The notes: generated from the letters alone by a model not told the origin. A stretch of DNA of 5,357 nt from an uncultured Oscillospiraceae bacterium (GCA_958451705.1 CAUDRD010000126.1:1-5357), one strand, 5' to 3'. Shown: positions 1 through 5,357, counted from the first letter of the stretch. Numbers and translations are program-made.

Positions 1-1340
1 AAAGCCTCGCCTATCAGGTCGTAATCTGAAACGTCGAAAATCTTTACCTTTACAAAATCGCCTTCACTAAGCTCATCTTTACAGGTAAAGCTGACCGAAG
101 CGTCTACATCAGGCGCATCCATATAGGATCTTCCGTAGTAGCTGTCGGTGTATCCGTCGTACCCCTCTACGAGAACGTCAAAAGTTTTTCCGACACATTC
201 ATTATTCTTACATTCAACTATACCATATTGATCCTGCATAATCAACTCTGCACGATGTTTTTTTACATCCTCGTCGACCTGATCGGGAAGCTCAGCCGCC
301 TTTGTACCCTCTTCCGCCGAATAGGCAAAACAGCCCAGACGCTCAAACTCTATTTCGTTTATAAATTCAGCAAGGTCTTCAAATTCCTCGTCGCCTTCGC
401 CGGGGAAGCCCGTTATAAAAGTAGTTCTGATTATAACATCGGGTATTTTTTCCCTTATCTTTTTAATAAGAGCAGTAAGGGATTCCCTGTCCCCTGTTCT
501 GTTCATAGCGGCAAGGATTTTTCCGTTACAGTGCTGGAGGGGGAGATCTATGTAATTTAATATCTTTTCGTTTTCGGCAATAGTCTCCAAAAGCTCATCG
601 GTGATGCGGTCGGGATAACAGTAGAGAAGTCTTATCCATACAAGAGACTCAATTTTGCAAAGCTCATTTAAAAGGTCACAGAGTTTGTTTTCTCCATAGA
701 GATCTTCACCGTAGCGTGTGGTATCCTGAGCCACAACTACAAGCTCTTTAACTCCGTTTTCCGCAAGAGTTTTGGCTTCTTCAACGATGCTCTCAATAGT
801 TCTGCTTCTGAAAGGTCCTCTTATTGAGGGAATTGCACAGTAAGTACAGCAGTTTGAGCAGCCCTCGGAGATTTTAATATAAGCTGTATAAGGAGGAGTT
901 GTAAGGATTCTCTCACCCTCAAGGGGAAGCTCCTTTTTAGGAGGATATTCCCTTACCTCTTCCTCCTCAAAAACTCTGTCGAGAATTTCGCAGATGTCTT
1001 TATTGGCTCCGATTCCCACAACTGCATCAACTTCAGGAATTTCCTCTTTGATTTCGTCACGGTATCTTTCGGCAAGACATCCTGTAACTACAACGTGCTT
1101 TACGCTGCCCTCGTCCTTTAGCTCCGTCATTTCAAGGATTGTATCTATTGCCTCCTGCTTTGCGTCGGCAATAAATCCGCAGGTGTTGACTATAACCGCA
1201 TCAGCGTCATATGCGTCGTCAACAATCTCATACTTTTCTGATATTTTGGAAAGCATTATTTCGGCGTCTACCTGATTTTTGGGACAGCCAAGGGAAATCA
1301 TGCCTACCTTTTTCTTTTCTTCGTGATGACTTTTACTCAT
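1..1340 (-). CDS. rimO: Ribosomal protein S12 methylthiotransferase RimO (3' end cut by window edge)
   Basis: Radical-SAM iron-sulfur enzyme that adds a methylthio group to the conserved Asp of ribosomal protein S12; cytoplasmic. 446 codons are visible, starting at an ATG (1338-1340). The N-terminal UPF0004 domain carries its three cluster cysteines: Cys19 in LGCPKNQVDAE, Cys54 in NTCGFIADAK and Cys88 in TGCLAERY. The radical-SAM motif CxxxCxxC is Cys161, Cys165 and Cys168 (CSNCCTYC), with an additional Cys164. PLQHCNGKILAAMNR (about 267-281) and FITGFPGE are typical of the barrel. The C-terminal TRAM domain (about 380-446) contains GRSYMDAPDVD, which marks RimO rather than MiaB or MtaB. The last visible residues, DYDLIGEA, resemble a normal RimO C terminus, so little is missing. 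It is the third gene after recA and recX. Its ribosome site GAGGAT lies in the last codons of recX, whose stop is 3 bases before the start. No promoter of its own was seen. Confidence 0.96.
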   Translation of the reverse strand, partial: MSKSHHEEKKKVGMISLGCPKNQVDAEIMLSKISEKYEIVDDAYDADAVIVNTCGFIADAKQEAIDTILEMTELKDEGSVKHVVVTGCLAERYRDEIKEEIPEVDAVVGIGANKDICEILDRVFEEEEVREYPPKKELPLEGERILTTPPYTAYIKISEGCSNCCTYCAIPSIRGPFRSRTIESIVEEAKTLAENGVKELVVVAQDTTRYGEDLYGENKLCDLLNELCKIESLVWIRLLYCYPDRITDELLETIAENEKILNYIDLPLQHCNGKILAAMNRTGDRESLTALIKKIREKIPDVIIRTTFITGFPGEGDEEFEDLAEFINEIEFERLGCFAYSAEEGTKAAELPDQVDEDVKKHRAELIMQDQYGIVECKNNECVGKTFDVLVEGYDGYTDSYYGRSYMDAPDVDASVSFTCKDELSEGDFVKVKIFDVSDYDLIGEA

Positions 1341-1343
1341 AAT

Positions 1344-1967
1344 TTAATCCTCGCAATAAAAATCAATATCCTGCGCACATTCGCTCATTGCGCTTCTTAT
1401 ATCTGAATAGCTGTAACCAAGACGAACAAGGGCTGAAAACACTCTTTTTCGGCCCTTTTCATCTGTCAGACTATTATAATACTTTTTTCTTATGAGCGCA
1501 ACAGCGGACATTTTTTCATCGCTCTGAAGATTTTCAAGAGTACGCTCTATAATATCACTGTCAATACCACGGCGGTAAAGCTGATTTTTTATGCCTTTTT
1601 TGCCCATTCCCTTAGACTGCTGATAATATTCCGCCATTTTTGCCGCATAGGCTTCATCATCTATGAGGCTCAGCTCCTCTACTCGCTCCATAACCCGTGC
1701 GGCTATTTCCGGGGAAATTTTTTCGCATAACTTTCGATTAAGCTCAGCGGAAGAATAGTCACGCCTCGAAAGCAGATCTATGGCCTTATTCATACCGAAA
1801 CGGTAATCGGCACGCTCTTTAAAATCTGTAAACTCTTCGTCGGTTATCTTTGCCCCGGACTTCATTCCGCTGGTAAACCAAAACTCATCATCAGTTGTAA
1901 AGGAATACTCACCGTCAATGAGAATATGTATTTTTTTGCCCTTTCCCTTTTGTGCGGTAAGTATCAA
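1344..1967 (-). CDS. recX: RecA-modulating protein RecX
   Basis: Cytoplasmic protein that binds RecA filaments and modulates recombinase activity (family knowledge). At 207 residues it lies between the short E. coli form and the long Bacillus form. An N-terminal beta-rich part (IHILIDGEYSF) is followed by the three-helix RecX repeats. These show as AIDLLSRRDYSSAELNRKL (about 63-81), then LIDDEAYAAKMAEYY and the GKKGIKNQLYRRGI segment, and last ALVRLGYSYSDIRSAM near the C terminus. The start is TTG at 1965-1967. In this frame a TGA lies just upstream, leaving only CTG, ATT and TTG as choices, and the next Met (residue 35) would delete the N-terminal strands. The recA stop is 2 bases upstream and the GAGGAT ribosome site sits inside the last recA codons, so translation is probably coupled to recA. 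The weak start fits a protein needed in far smaller amounts than RecA (inference). Confidence 0.93.
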   Translation of the reverse strand: MILTAQKGKGKKIHILIDGEYSFTTDDEFWFTSGMKSGAKITDEEFTDFKERADYRFGMNKAIDLLSRRDYSSAELNRKLCEKISPEIAARVMERVEELSLIDDEAYAAKMAEYYQQSKGMGKKGIKNQLYRRGIDSDIIERTLENLQSDEKMSAVALIRKKYYNSLTDEKGRKRVFSALVRLGYSYSDIRSAMSECAQDIDFYCED

Positions 1968-1969
1968 AA

Positions 1970-3115
1970 TCAGTCATCCTCATCAACGATTATATCAAGC
2001 TTTGCCCTTGCTGCGGCTCTGCTTATGGGCTTTGCCTTTGTTGTTTCAGCCTTGGCAGCAGGCTCCGCAGCGGCTTCCGATGCTGCTGCTTTGCGTGCCG
2101 TTACGCCTGTTTTATCCGCTGAAAAATCATCGGGCTTCATAACAGCCGTAAGCTTTTCTTTAATCTCCTCCATCATTTCGGGCTTTGAACGGAGAAGCTC
2201 TTTTACGTTATCTCTGCCCTGACCCAGACGCATTTCGTTATAGGAGAACCATGCGCCGCTCTTATTAATAATATTGTATTTAACGGCAAGGTCGAGAATT
2301 TCGCCCTCTTTGGAGATTCCTCTGCCGTACATAATATCGAACTCCGCATCCTTAAAGGGCGGAGCAACCTTATTTTTAACTATCTTTGCCCTTGTTCTTG
2401 AACCGACAAACTCATTTCCGGTAGCTTTAAGCTGTTCAATCTTTCTTACGTCTATGCGCATTGAAGCATAGAATTTAAGGGCACGTCCGCCGGTGGTTGT
2501 CTCAGGATTACCGTAGACAACACCGATTTTCTCACGAAGCTGATTTATGAAAATTACAAGGCAGTTTGACTTTGCAATAGCGCCTGCAAGCTTTCTGAGA
2601 GCCTGGGACATAAGTCTTGCCTGAAGTCCAACATGGGAGTCGCCCATATCGCCTTCAATTTCAGCTCTGGGAACAAGTGCCGCAACAGAGTCAACTACAA
2701 GCACGTCGATAGCTCCGGAACGGGCAAGAGCTTCGGTAATTTCAAGAGCTTGTTCGCCGTTATCGGGCTGAGAAACCAAGAGTGACTCAACATCAACACC
2801 TAAATTTGCCGCATAGTGAGGGTCGAGAGCGTGCTCTGCGTCAACGAAAGCAGCTTCCCCCCCAAGCTTCTGAGCTTCTGCAACAACGTGAAGGGCAAGG
2901 GTTGTTTTACCTGAAGATTCGGGACCGTATATCTCGACAATACGTCCCCTGGGAAGTCCGCCGATTCCCGTTGCAGCATCAAGGGCGATTGAACCTGTTG
3001 AAATTGCCTCAACGTTCATTGCTTTATTCTGTCCAAGGCGCATTACCGCACCTTTACCGTACTGTTTTTCAATCTGGCTCAAAGCCGTTTCAAGTGCTTT
3101 CTTTTTGTCGAGCAT
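1970..3115 (-). CDS. recA: Recombinase RecA
   Basis: ATP-dependent DNA strand-exchange protein and co-protease for LexA self-cleavage; forms filaments on single-stranded DNA. The 381 residues contain every key element. The N-terminal helix and strand used for filament contacts come first. Walker A is GPESSGKTT (64-72, Lys70), the catalytic Glu94 lies in VDAEHALDP, and Walker B is VLVVDS (138-143). Loop L1 is around MGDSHVGLQ (157-165), the sensor is Asn191-Gln192 in INQLREK, and loop L2 is GNPETTTGGRALKFYAS (202-218). The core is highly conserved. The C terminus is longer than in E. coli (353 residues): an Ala/Lys/Arg-rich, low-complexity tail from about 340 ends in a short acidic cap, DEDD. 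The ATG is preceded by GGAGGA with a 6-base spacer. It is the first gene of the recA-recX-rimO operon, with a LexA-type box between promoter and start. Confidence 0.99.
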   Translation of the reverse strand: MLDKKKALETALSQIEKQYGKGAVMRLGQNKAMNVEAISTGSIALDAATGIGGLPRGRIVEIYGPESSGKTTLALHVVAEAQKLGGEAAFVDAEHALDPHYAANLGVDVESLLVSQPDNGEQALEITEALARSGAIDVLVVDSVAALVPRAEIEGDMGDSHVGLQARLMSQALRKLAGAIAKSNCLVIFINQLREKIGVVYGNPETTTGGRALKFYASMRIDVRKIEQLKATGNEFVGSRTRAKIVKNKVAPPFKDAEFDIMYGRGISKEGEILDLAVKYNIINKSGAWFSYNEMRLGQGRDNVKELLRSKPEMMEEIKEKLTAVMKPDDFSADKTGVTARKAAASEAAAEPAAKAETTKAKPISRAAARAKLDIIVDEDD

Positions 3116-3121
3116 ATATAA

Positions 3122-3127
3122 TCCTCC
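3122..3127 (-). promoter_or_regulatory. Ribosome binding site of recA
   Basis: On the minus strand this reads GGAGGA, followed by 6 bases (TTATAT) and the ATG at 3113-3115. It is a strong Shine-Dalgarno and fixes the recA start. Confidence 0.9.
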
Positions 3128-3137
3128 AAAACTTTAA

Positions 3138-3151
3138 AGTACAAATGTTCG
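3138..3151 (-). promoter_or_regulatory. LexA (SOS) operator of the recA operon
   Basis: The minus strand reads CGAACATTTGTACT. The Gram-positive LexA/DinR consensus is CGAACRNRYGTTYG; the left half-site CGAAC is perfect, while the right half GTACT departs from GTTYG, giving 11 of 14 matching positions. It starts about 15 bases downstream of the -10 box, so it covers the start of the transcript, a place where a repressor would block transcription. Position in front of recA plus sequence makes SOS control of recA-recX-rimO likely. LexA itself is not in the window. Confidence 0.8.
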
Positions 3152-3165
3152 ATTATCTGTATTTT

Positions 3166-3194
3166 ATTATAGACTAATGCGGAAAAAAAATCAA
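3166..3194 (-). promoter_or_regulatory. Sigma-A promoter of recA-recX-rimO
   Basis: On the minus strand, a -35 box TTGATT (3189-3194) and a perfect -10 box TATAAT (3166-3171) are separated by exactly 17 bases, including a run of eight T that begins at the end of the -35 box. The transcript should start near 3159, giving a leader of roughly 45 bases that contains the LexA-type box and the ribosome site. Confidence 0.85.
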
Positions 3195-3262
3195 CATATT
3201 ACTGAAAATAATATAGTTTTATTTTATATAGTGGATTTCCGCAGGAGTTATTGCGTTTTTGC

Positions 3263-3291
3263 TTGATGTAAGGGTGAACGAATGGTAAAAT
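3263..3291 (+). promoter_or_regulatory. Likely sigma-A promoter of the nucleoside phosphorylase-like gene
   Basis: A -35-like TTGATG (3263-3268), a 17-base spacer and TAAAAT (3286-3291) preceded by TGG, which forms an extended -10 (TGN). It diverges from the recA promoter about 70 bases away, so the 248-base intergenic stretch 3116-3363 holds two back-to-back promoters. The leader to the start at 3364 is about 65 bases; no riboswitch-like structure was recognised in it. Confidence 0.6.
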
Positions 3292-3363
3292 CGAAGAGAA
3301 AAGCATAAAAAGGGGATAAAATTTAGTCCCGACGGTGAATGATTCAATCAAGGAGCTAAGCTT

Positions 3364-4119
3364 ATGTGGAAACATCCGGAAGATAACACTCAGGCGATTA
3401 TAACTGCTCAAAAGCACATTGAAAGCTGCCACGGTGGAGAAAACTTAATTCTGCCAGAAACAGCAATACTCTTTTACATGCACAGCGGAGAAACATTTGT
3501 AAAGAGCCATTACAGAACAAAAATATTGACAAAATCCTTTCCGAGGTTTTTGGCTTCCTGTCCTGTTTATCAGATAAAGGGACACAACATATGTTTTCTG
3601 GACGGCGGAAGAGGAGCTCCTCAAGCTGTAGATACTTTGGAAACTCTTGCCGCCTTAGGAGTTAAAAACGTAATCACAGTTGGAATGTTTGGTGCGTTTT
3701 CAGAAAAAATAGAAAGCGGTGACATTGTAATACCAAACAAAGCATTTGTAGAGGAGGGAACTTCTCTACATTATTACAGCAATATTGAGTATTCTCAGCC
3801 CAGCAAAGAACTGCTCAGAAAAGCCGCAGAGCATATCACAGACAGCAAAACTTTGCCAATTGTTTCAACGGATTCTGTTTACAGACAGACTTTTTTTAAA
3901 GAGAAAATCTGGCGTCAAAAAGGCGCAGTAGGTGTTGATATGGAAACCTCTGCCCTATTGAGTGTCGGCGCTTATCTTAACATAAACATTGTTTCAATAC
4001 TTATAGCATCAGATAAACATCCTTTAAATGAAAACGATCGCTCATGGAAATGGACAATGACAAAAGAAAAAAGATATGAATTTTTCAGAAAGTGCCTAAA
4101 ATTCGCAGAAAGTTTATAA
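3364..4119 (+). CDS. Nucleoside phosphorylase family protein, possibly a purine nucleosidase
   Basis: 251-residue cytoplasmic protein of the PNP/UDP family (Udp, DeoD and MTA/SAH nucleosidase fold), which cleaves the base-ribose bond of nucleosides. Family marks: GGRGAP (81-86), VGMFGAF (106-112), SGDIVIP (118-124) and EEGTSLHYY (130-138). The ribose-binding Met-Glu pair is Met193-Glu194 in GVDMETSALL. ASDKH places Asp217 where purine enzymes have the base-contacting Asp (Asp204 of E. coli DeoD); uridine phosphorylase has Asn-Arg there. The phosphate pocket is altered: the Arg and Ser/Thr of the usual RxGT(S/C)G motif are Thr105 and Met108, and no GDPxR loop is seen near the N terminus. It may therefore be a hydrolase or have another substrate (inference). 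The start is ATG at 3364 with AAGGAG 8 bases upstream (3350-3355). It precedes a small helix-turn-helix gene and is more AT-rich than recA: 20 G/C in 3841-3900 against 30 in 2641-2700. The substrate cannot be named. Confidence 0.85.
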   Translation: MWKHPEDNTQAIITAQKHIESCHGGENLILPETAILFYMHSGETFVKSHYRTKILTKSFPRFLASCPVYQIKGHNICFLDGGRGAPQAVDTLETLAALGVKNVITVGMFGAFSEKIESGDIVIPNKAFVEEGTSLHYYSNIEYSQPSKELLRKAAEHITDSKTLPIVSTDSVYRQTFFKEKIWRQKGAVGVDMETSALLSVGAYLNINIVSILIASDKHPLNENDRSWKWTMTKEKRYEFFRKCLKFAESL

Positions 4120-4136
4120 TTAGTAAAATTTAATCA

Positions 4137-4146
4137 AAAGGAGGTG
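4137..4146 (+). promoter_or_regulatory. Ribosome binding site of the small helix-turn-helix gene
   Basis: AAAGGAGGTG is complementary to the 16S rRNA 3' end over ten bases. The core GGAGG (4140-4144) lies 9 bases before ATT (4154) and only 3 bases before CTG (4148). Spacing therefore favours ATT as the start codon, although both are rare. Confidence 0.8.
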
Positions 4147-4153
4147 TCTGACT

Positions 4154-4348
4154 ATTATCGATTTCACTCCCCTATGGAAAGCAATGAGCGATAAAGGAAT
4201 TACACAATACCAGCTGCTTAAAAGCGGTATTGACAACAAAACACTTGATTCCCTTAAAAAGAATAAAAACATCACCCTTTTAACACTGGAAAAGTTATGC
4301 AAAGCTTTAGACTGTACTCCAAATGACATTGTAAAATTTACTGACTGA
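4154..4348 (+). CDS. Small Cro/CI (XRE) family helix-turn-helix regulator, non-canonical start
   Basis: 64-codon protein, essentially one DNA-binding domain. It begins IDFTPLWKAMSDKGITQYQL; the helix-turn-helix follows around residues 16-36 (ITQYQLLKSGIDNKTLDSLKK). A fourth helix, TLEKLCKALDCTPNDIV (44-60), is the typical C-terminal signature of short XRE regulators in Bacillota. The frame is open from a TAA near 4125, but contains no ATG, GTG or TTG before the conserved N terminus. Candidates are ATT at 4154 (64 residues) or CTG at 4148 (66 residues). The first in-frame ATG is codon 11 and would remove helix 1. It starts 34 bases after the phosphorylase-like gene with no terminator between, and ends just before a terminator hairpin, so the two are probably one transcript. 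It may regulate that transcript or neighbouring genes; no dimerisation or ligand domain is present. The fold assignment is firm, the exact start is not. Confidence 0.85.
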   Translation: MIDFTPLWKAMSDKGITQYQLLKSGIDNKTLDSLKKNKNITLLTLEKLCKALDCTPNDIVKFTD

Positions 4349-4352
4349 AAGG

Positions 4353-4390
4353 CCGTCGTACTGAAAAGTAAACGACGGACTTTTATTTTT
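4353..4390 (+). terminator. Rho-independent terminator after the helix-turn-helix gene
   Basis: CCGTCGT (4353-4359) pairs with ACGACGG (4372-4378). An inner ACT/AGT pairing closes a GAAA loop (4363-4366), with a two-A bulge at 4370-4371. The stem is followed after two bases by TTTTATTTTT (4381-4390). It begins 5 bases after the stop at 4346-4348 and closes the phosphorylase-helix-turn-helix unit. Confidence 0.88.
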
Positions 4391-4408
4391 ATAAGAATCT
4401 GTGCGGTG

Positions 4409-4423
4409 AATATAATTTATATT
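4409..4423. repeat. AT-only palindrome in the intergenic spacer
   Basis: AATATAA-T-TTATATT is a perfect inverted repeat with 7-base arms around one central T. It lies between the terminator and the hydrolase promoter, about 100 bases before the TATAAT. It could be a regulator site or chance in AT-rich DNA. The rest of 4391-4519 shows no gene or recognised RNA. Confidence 0.4.
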
Positions 4424-4519
4424 TCCAAATTCTATTATGGCATTTAAATACAGATAACAGGGGAAATCTGATTTCACATATTTTTCACTATTGTTAATGA
4501 TATTTTCATAAAAATAATG

Positions 4520-4525
4520 TATAAT
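4520..4525 (+). promoter_or_regulatory. -10 box of the hydrolase gene
   Basis: Perfect TATAAT, preceded by ATG, about 54 bases before the hydrolase start. No good -35 lies 16-18 bases upstream; the nearest TTGTTA (4491-4496) is 23 bases away. The promoter may be weak or activator-dependent, or the true -10 may be the AATAAT at 4513-4518, which is 16 bases from TTGTTA. Confidence 0.5.
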
Positions 4526-4541
4526 GTGTAAGTAAATACGA

Positions 4542-4558
4542 AATATGCTATGCATATT
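4542..4558. promoter_or_regulatory. Candidate operator: inverted repeat in the hydrolase leader
   Basis: AATATGC-TAT-GCATATT is a perfect inverted repeat with 7-base arms and a 3-base centre. It overlaps the 8-base palindrome TATGCATA (4549-4556). It sits about 16 bases after the -10 box and just before the AAGGAGG ribosome site (4565-4571), where a bound repressor would block transcription. The protein that would bind is unknown. Confidence 0.45.
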
Positions 4559-4578
4559 ACATACAAGGAGGTAAGAAA

Positions 4579-5357
4579 ATGGCTATTACCGTTAAAGAAG
4601 CTTATTTCAATTCTACAACCGGCACAAATAAAATCCGCTGCCTTATTTGGCAGGACAAAGAACAGATTCCAAAGGCGATTTTCCAGATTGCCCACGGAGT
4701 GTGCGAACACATTGAACGCTACGACGAATTTGCAAGATTCCTTGCGGAAAAAGGATTCATAGTTTGCGGAAACGATCATCTCGGTCACGGAAAATCCGCC
4801 GAAAGCCTTGAAAAGCTGGGCTATACCTGTGAACGTAACGGACACATCAGAATGGTGGACGATATGCACATTCTCACTAAGATAATGAAGAAAAAGTACC
4901 CGGATCTGCCATATATTTTGTTCGGCCACAGCATGGGCTCTTTCTGTGCGAGAAACTATGCAGCTAAATTCGGCGATGAGCTTTCCGGCGTTATCTTCTG
5001 CGGAACCGGCGATTTTCCGCAGCTTATTTCCGTCGCAGAAGGTCCTGTAAAGGCTCTTGCAGAAAACTTCGGTGCCGCTACCCCCGCCCCCGGTCTCAGC
5101 CATGAATTTAATGTTATTATGAACCGTCAGTTTGCCTCGGAGGCCAGAACCGACTACGACTGGCTGAGCAAAAATCCTGAAAATGTTGAAAAATACATCT
5201 GTGACCCCTACTGCGGTTTTGTAATGACTTATTCTCTTGTAAGGGATATGCTCATGCTTGCAAGCGAGTGCAGCAGAGCACAGTGGGCCGAGGAAATTCC
5301 CGTGGGACTGCCCATTATGATGATTTCCGGCGCAAGAGACCCGGTAGGCGCAAACGG
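4579..5357 (+). CDS. Alpha/beta hydrolase, lysophospholipase/monoacylglycerol lipase type (3' end cut by window edge)
   Basis: Serine hydrolase of the Hydrolase_4 (COG2267-like) group, which splits monoacylglycerols, lysophospholipids or similar small esters; the substrate cannot be told from sequence. 259 codons are visible, the start being ATG at 4579 with AAGGAGG (4565-4571) 7 bases upstream. Seen in order: the oxyanion-hole motif AHGVCEHIERY (38-48), NDHLGHGKS (65-73), the nucleophile elbow FGHSMGS with Ser118, a cap region of about 150-235, and the acid residue Asp254 in ISGARDPVG. The catalytic His lies beyond the edge; relatives of about 300 residues suggest roughly 50 more. There is no signal peptide or membrane segment at the N terminus, so it is probably cytoplasmic. 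It has its own promoter and is separated from the preceding unit by a terminator. Its G+C is close to that of recA and higher than that of the phosphorylase-like gene. Confidence 0.92.
   Translation, partial: MAITVKEAYFNSTTGTNKIRCLIWQDKEQIPKAIFQIAHGVCEHIERYDEFARFLAEKGFIVCGNDHLGHGKSAESLEKLGYTCERNGHIRMVDDMHILTKIMKKKYPDLPYILFGHSMGSFCARNYAAKFGDELSGVIFCGTGDFPQLISVAEGPVKALAENFGAATPAPGLSHEFNVIMNRQFASEARTDYDWLSKNPENVEKYICDPYCGFVMTYSLVRDMLMLASECSRAQWAEEIPVGLPIMMISGARDPVGAN

Noticed and set aside
228..560. Open frame on the plus strand opposite rimO (110 codons)
   Set aside because: Shadow of the rimO coding sequence, without a ribosome site or family resemblance.
2782..3177. Open frame on the plus strand opposite recA (131 codons)
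   Set aside because: It lies antisense to the highly conserved recA core and extends through the recA promoter; the protein has no recognisable features.
3179..3242. Inverted repeat GCGGAAA / TTTCCGC between the divergent promoters
   Set aside because: The arms are 50 bases apart and one overlaps the spacer of the recA promoter; a stable hairpin or terminator is unlikely and chance is sufficient.
3340..3350. Palindrome TGATTCAATCA next to the ribosome site of the phosphorylase-like gene
   Set aside because: Only 5-base arms around one base; too short to support a regulatory call by itself.
3292..3363. Possible riboswitch in the leader of the phosphorylase-like gene
   Set aside because: Only a weak GGGA/TCCC pairing was seen, with no conserved purine-riboswitch core or other known aptamer motif.
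3199..3432. Minus-strand open frame of 77 codons spanning the recA-phosphorylase intergenic region
   Set aside because: It covers the plus-strand promoter and the phosphorylase start and shows no protein family features.
4307..4555. Minus-strand open frame of 82 codons across the terminator and hydrolase promoter
   Set aside because: AT-rich spacer read as coding; it has no ribosome site and overlaps the terminator and the XRE gene end.
4474..5103. Long open frame on the minus strand opposite the hydrolase gene (209 codons)
   Set aside because: It is antisense to a clear alpha/beta hydrolase with intact motifs, its protein resembles no family I know, and it would run through the hydrolase promoter region.

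Overview
The window looks like chromosomal DNA from a low-to-mid-GC anaerobic Bacillota (Clostridia; the Oscillospiraceae/Ruminococcus neighbourhood is my best guess). This rests on strong AAGGAGG-type ribosome binding sites, sigma-A promoters with TATAAT, a Gram-positive-type LexA box in front of recA, and the style of the RecA, RecX and RimO proteins. No rRNA, tRNA, CRISPR array, insertion sequence or integrase was seen.

Left part (1-3194, minus strand): a compact operon reading right to left, recA - recX - rimO. Its promoter (TTGATT, 17 bases, TATAAT) is followed by a LexA-type box (CGAACATTTGTACT) and a GGAGGA ribosome site. The genes are 2 and 3 bases apart, so they are almost certainly co-transcribed and translationally coupled. 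RecA is the recombinase and SOS co-protease, RecX its modulator, and RimO the radical-SAM enzyme that methylthiolates ribosomal protein S12. RimO runs off the left edge with probably only a few residues missing.

Middle part (3263-4390, plus strand): a divergently transcribed pair, more AT-rich than its surroundings. The first gene is a nucleoside phosphorylase/nucleosidase family protein whose usual phosphate-binding residues are replaced. After 34 bases comes a 64-codon Cro/CI-type helix-turn-helix protein. It has a near-perfect Shine-Dalgarno sequence but no ATG, GTG or TTG start in frame; ATT or CTG must serve. A hairpin with a T-run closes the unit.

Right part (4391-5357, plus strand): about 190 bases of AT-rich spacer with two clear palindromes and a TATAAT box, then an alpha/beta hydrolase of the lysophospholipase/monoacylglycerol lipase type. 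It has its nucleophile Ser118 and acid Asp254, but the window ends before the catalytic His.

Most of this is ordinary housekeeping sequence. The points most worth a second look are the nucleosidase-like protein with a changed phosphate pocket next to a small regulator, that regulator's missing normal start codon, rimO lying inside an SOS-type operon, and the palindrome downstream of the hydrolase promoter.
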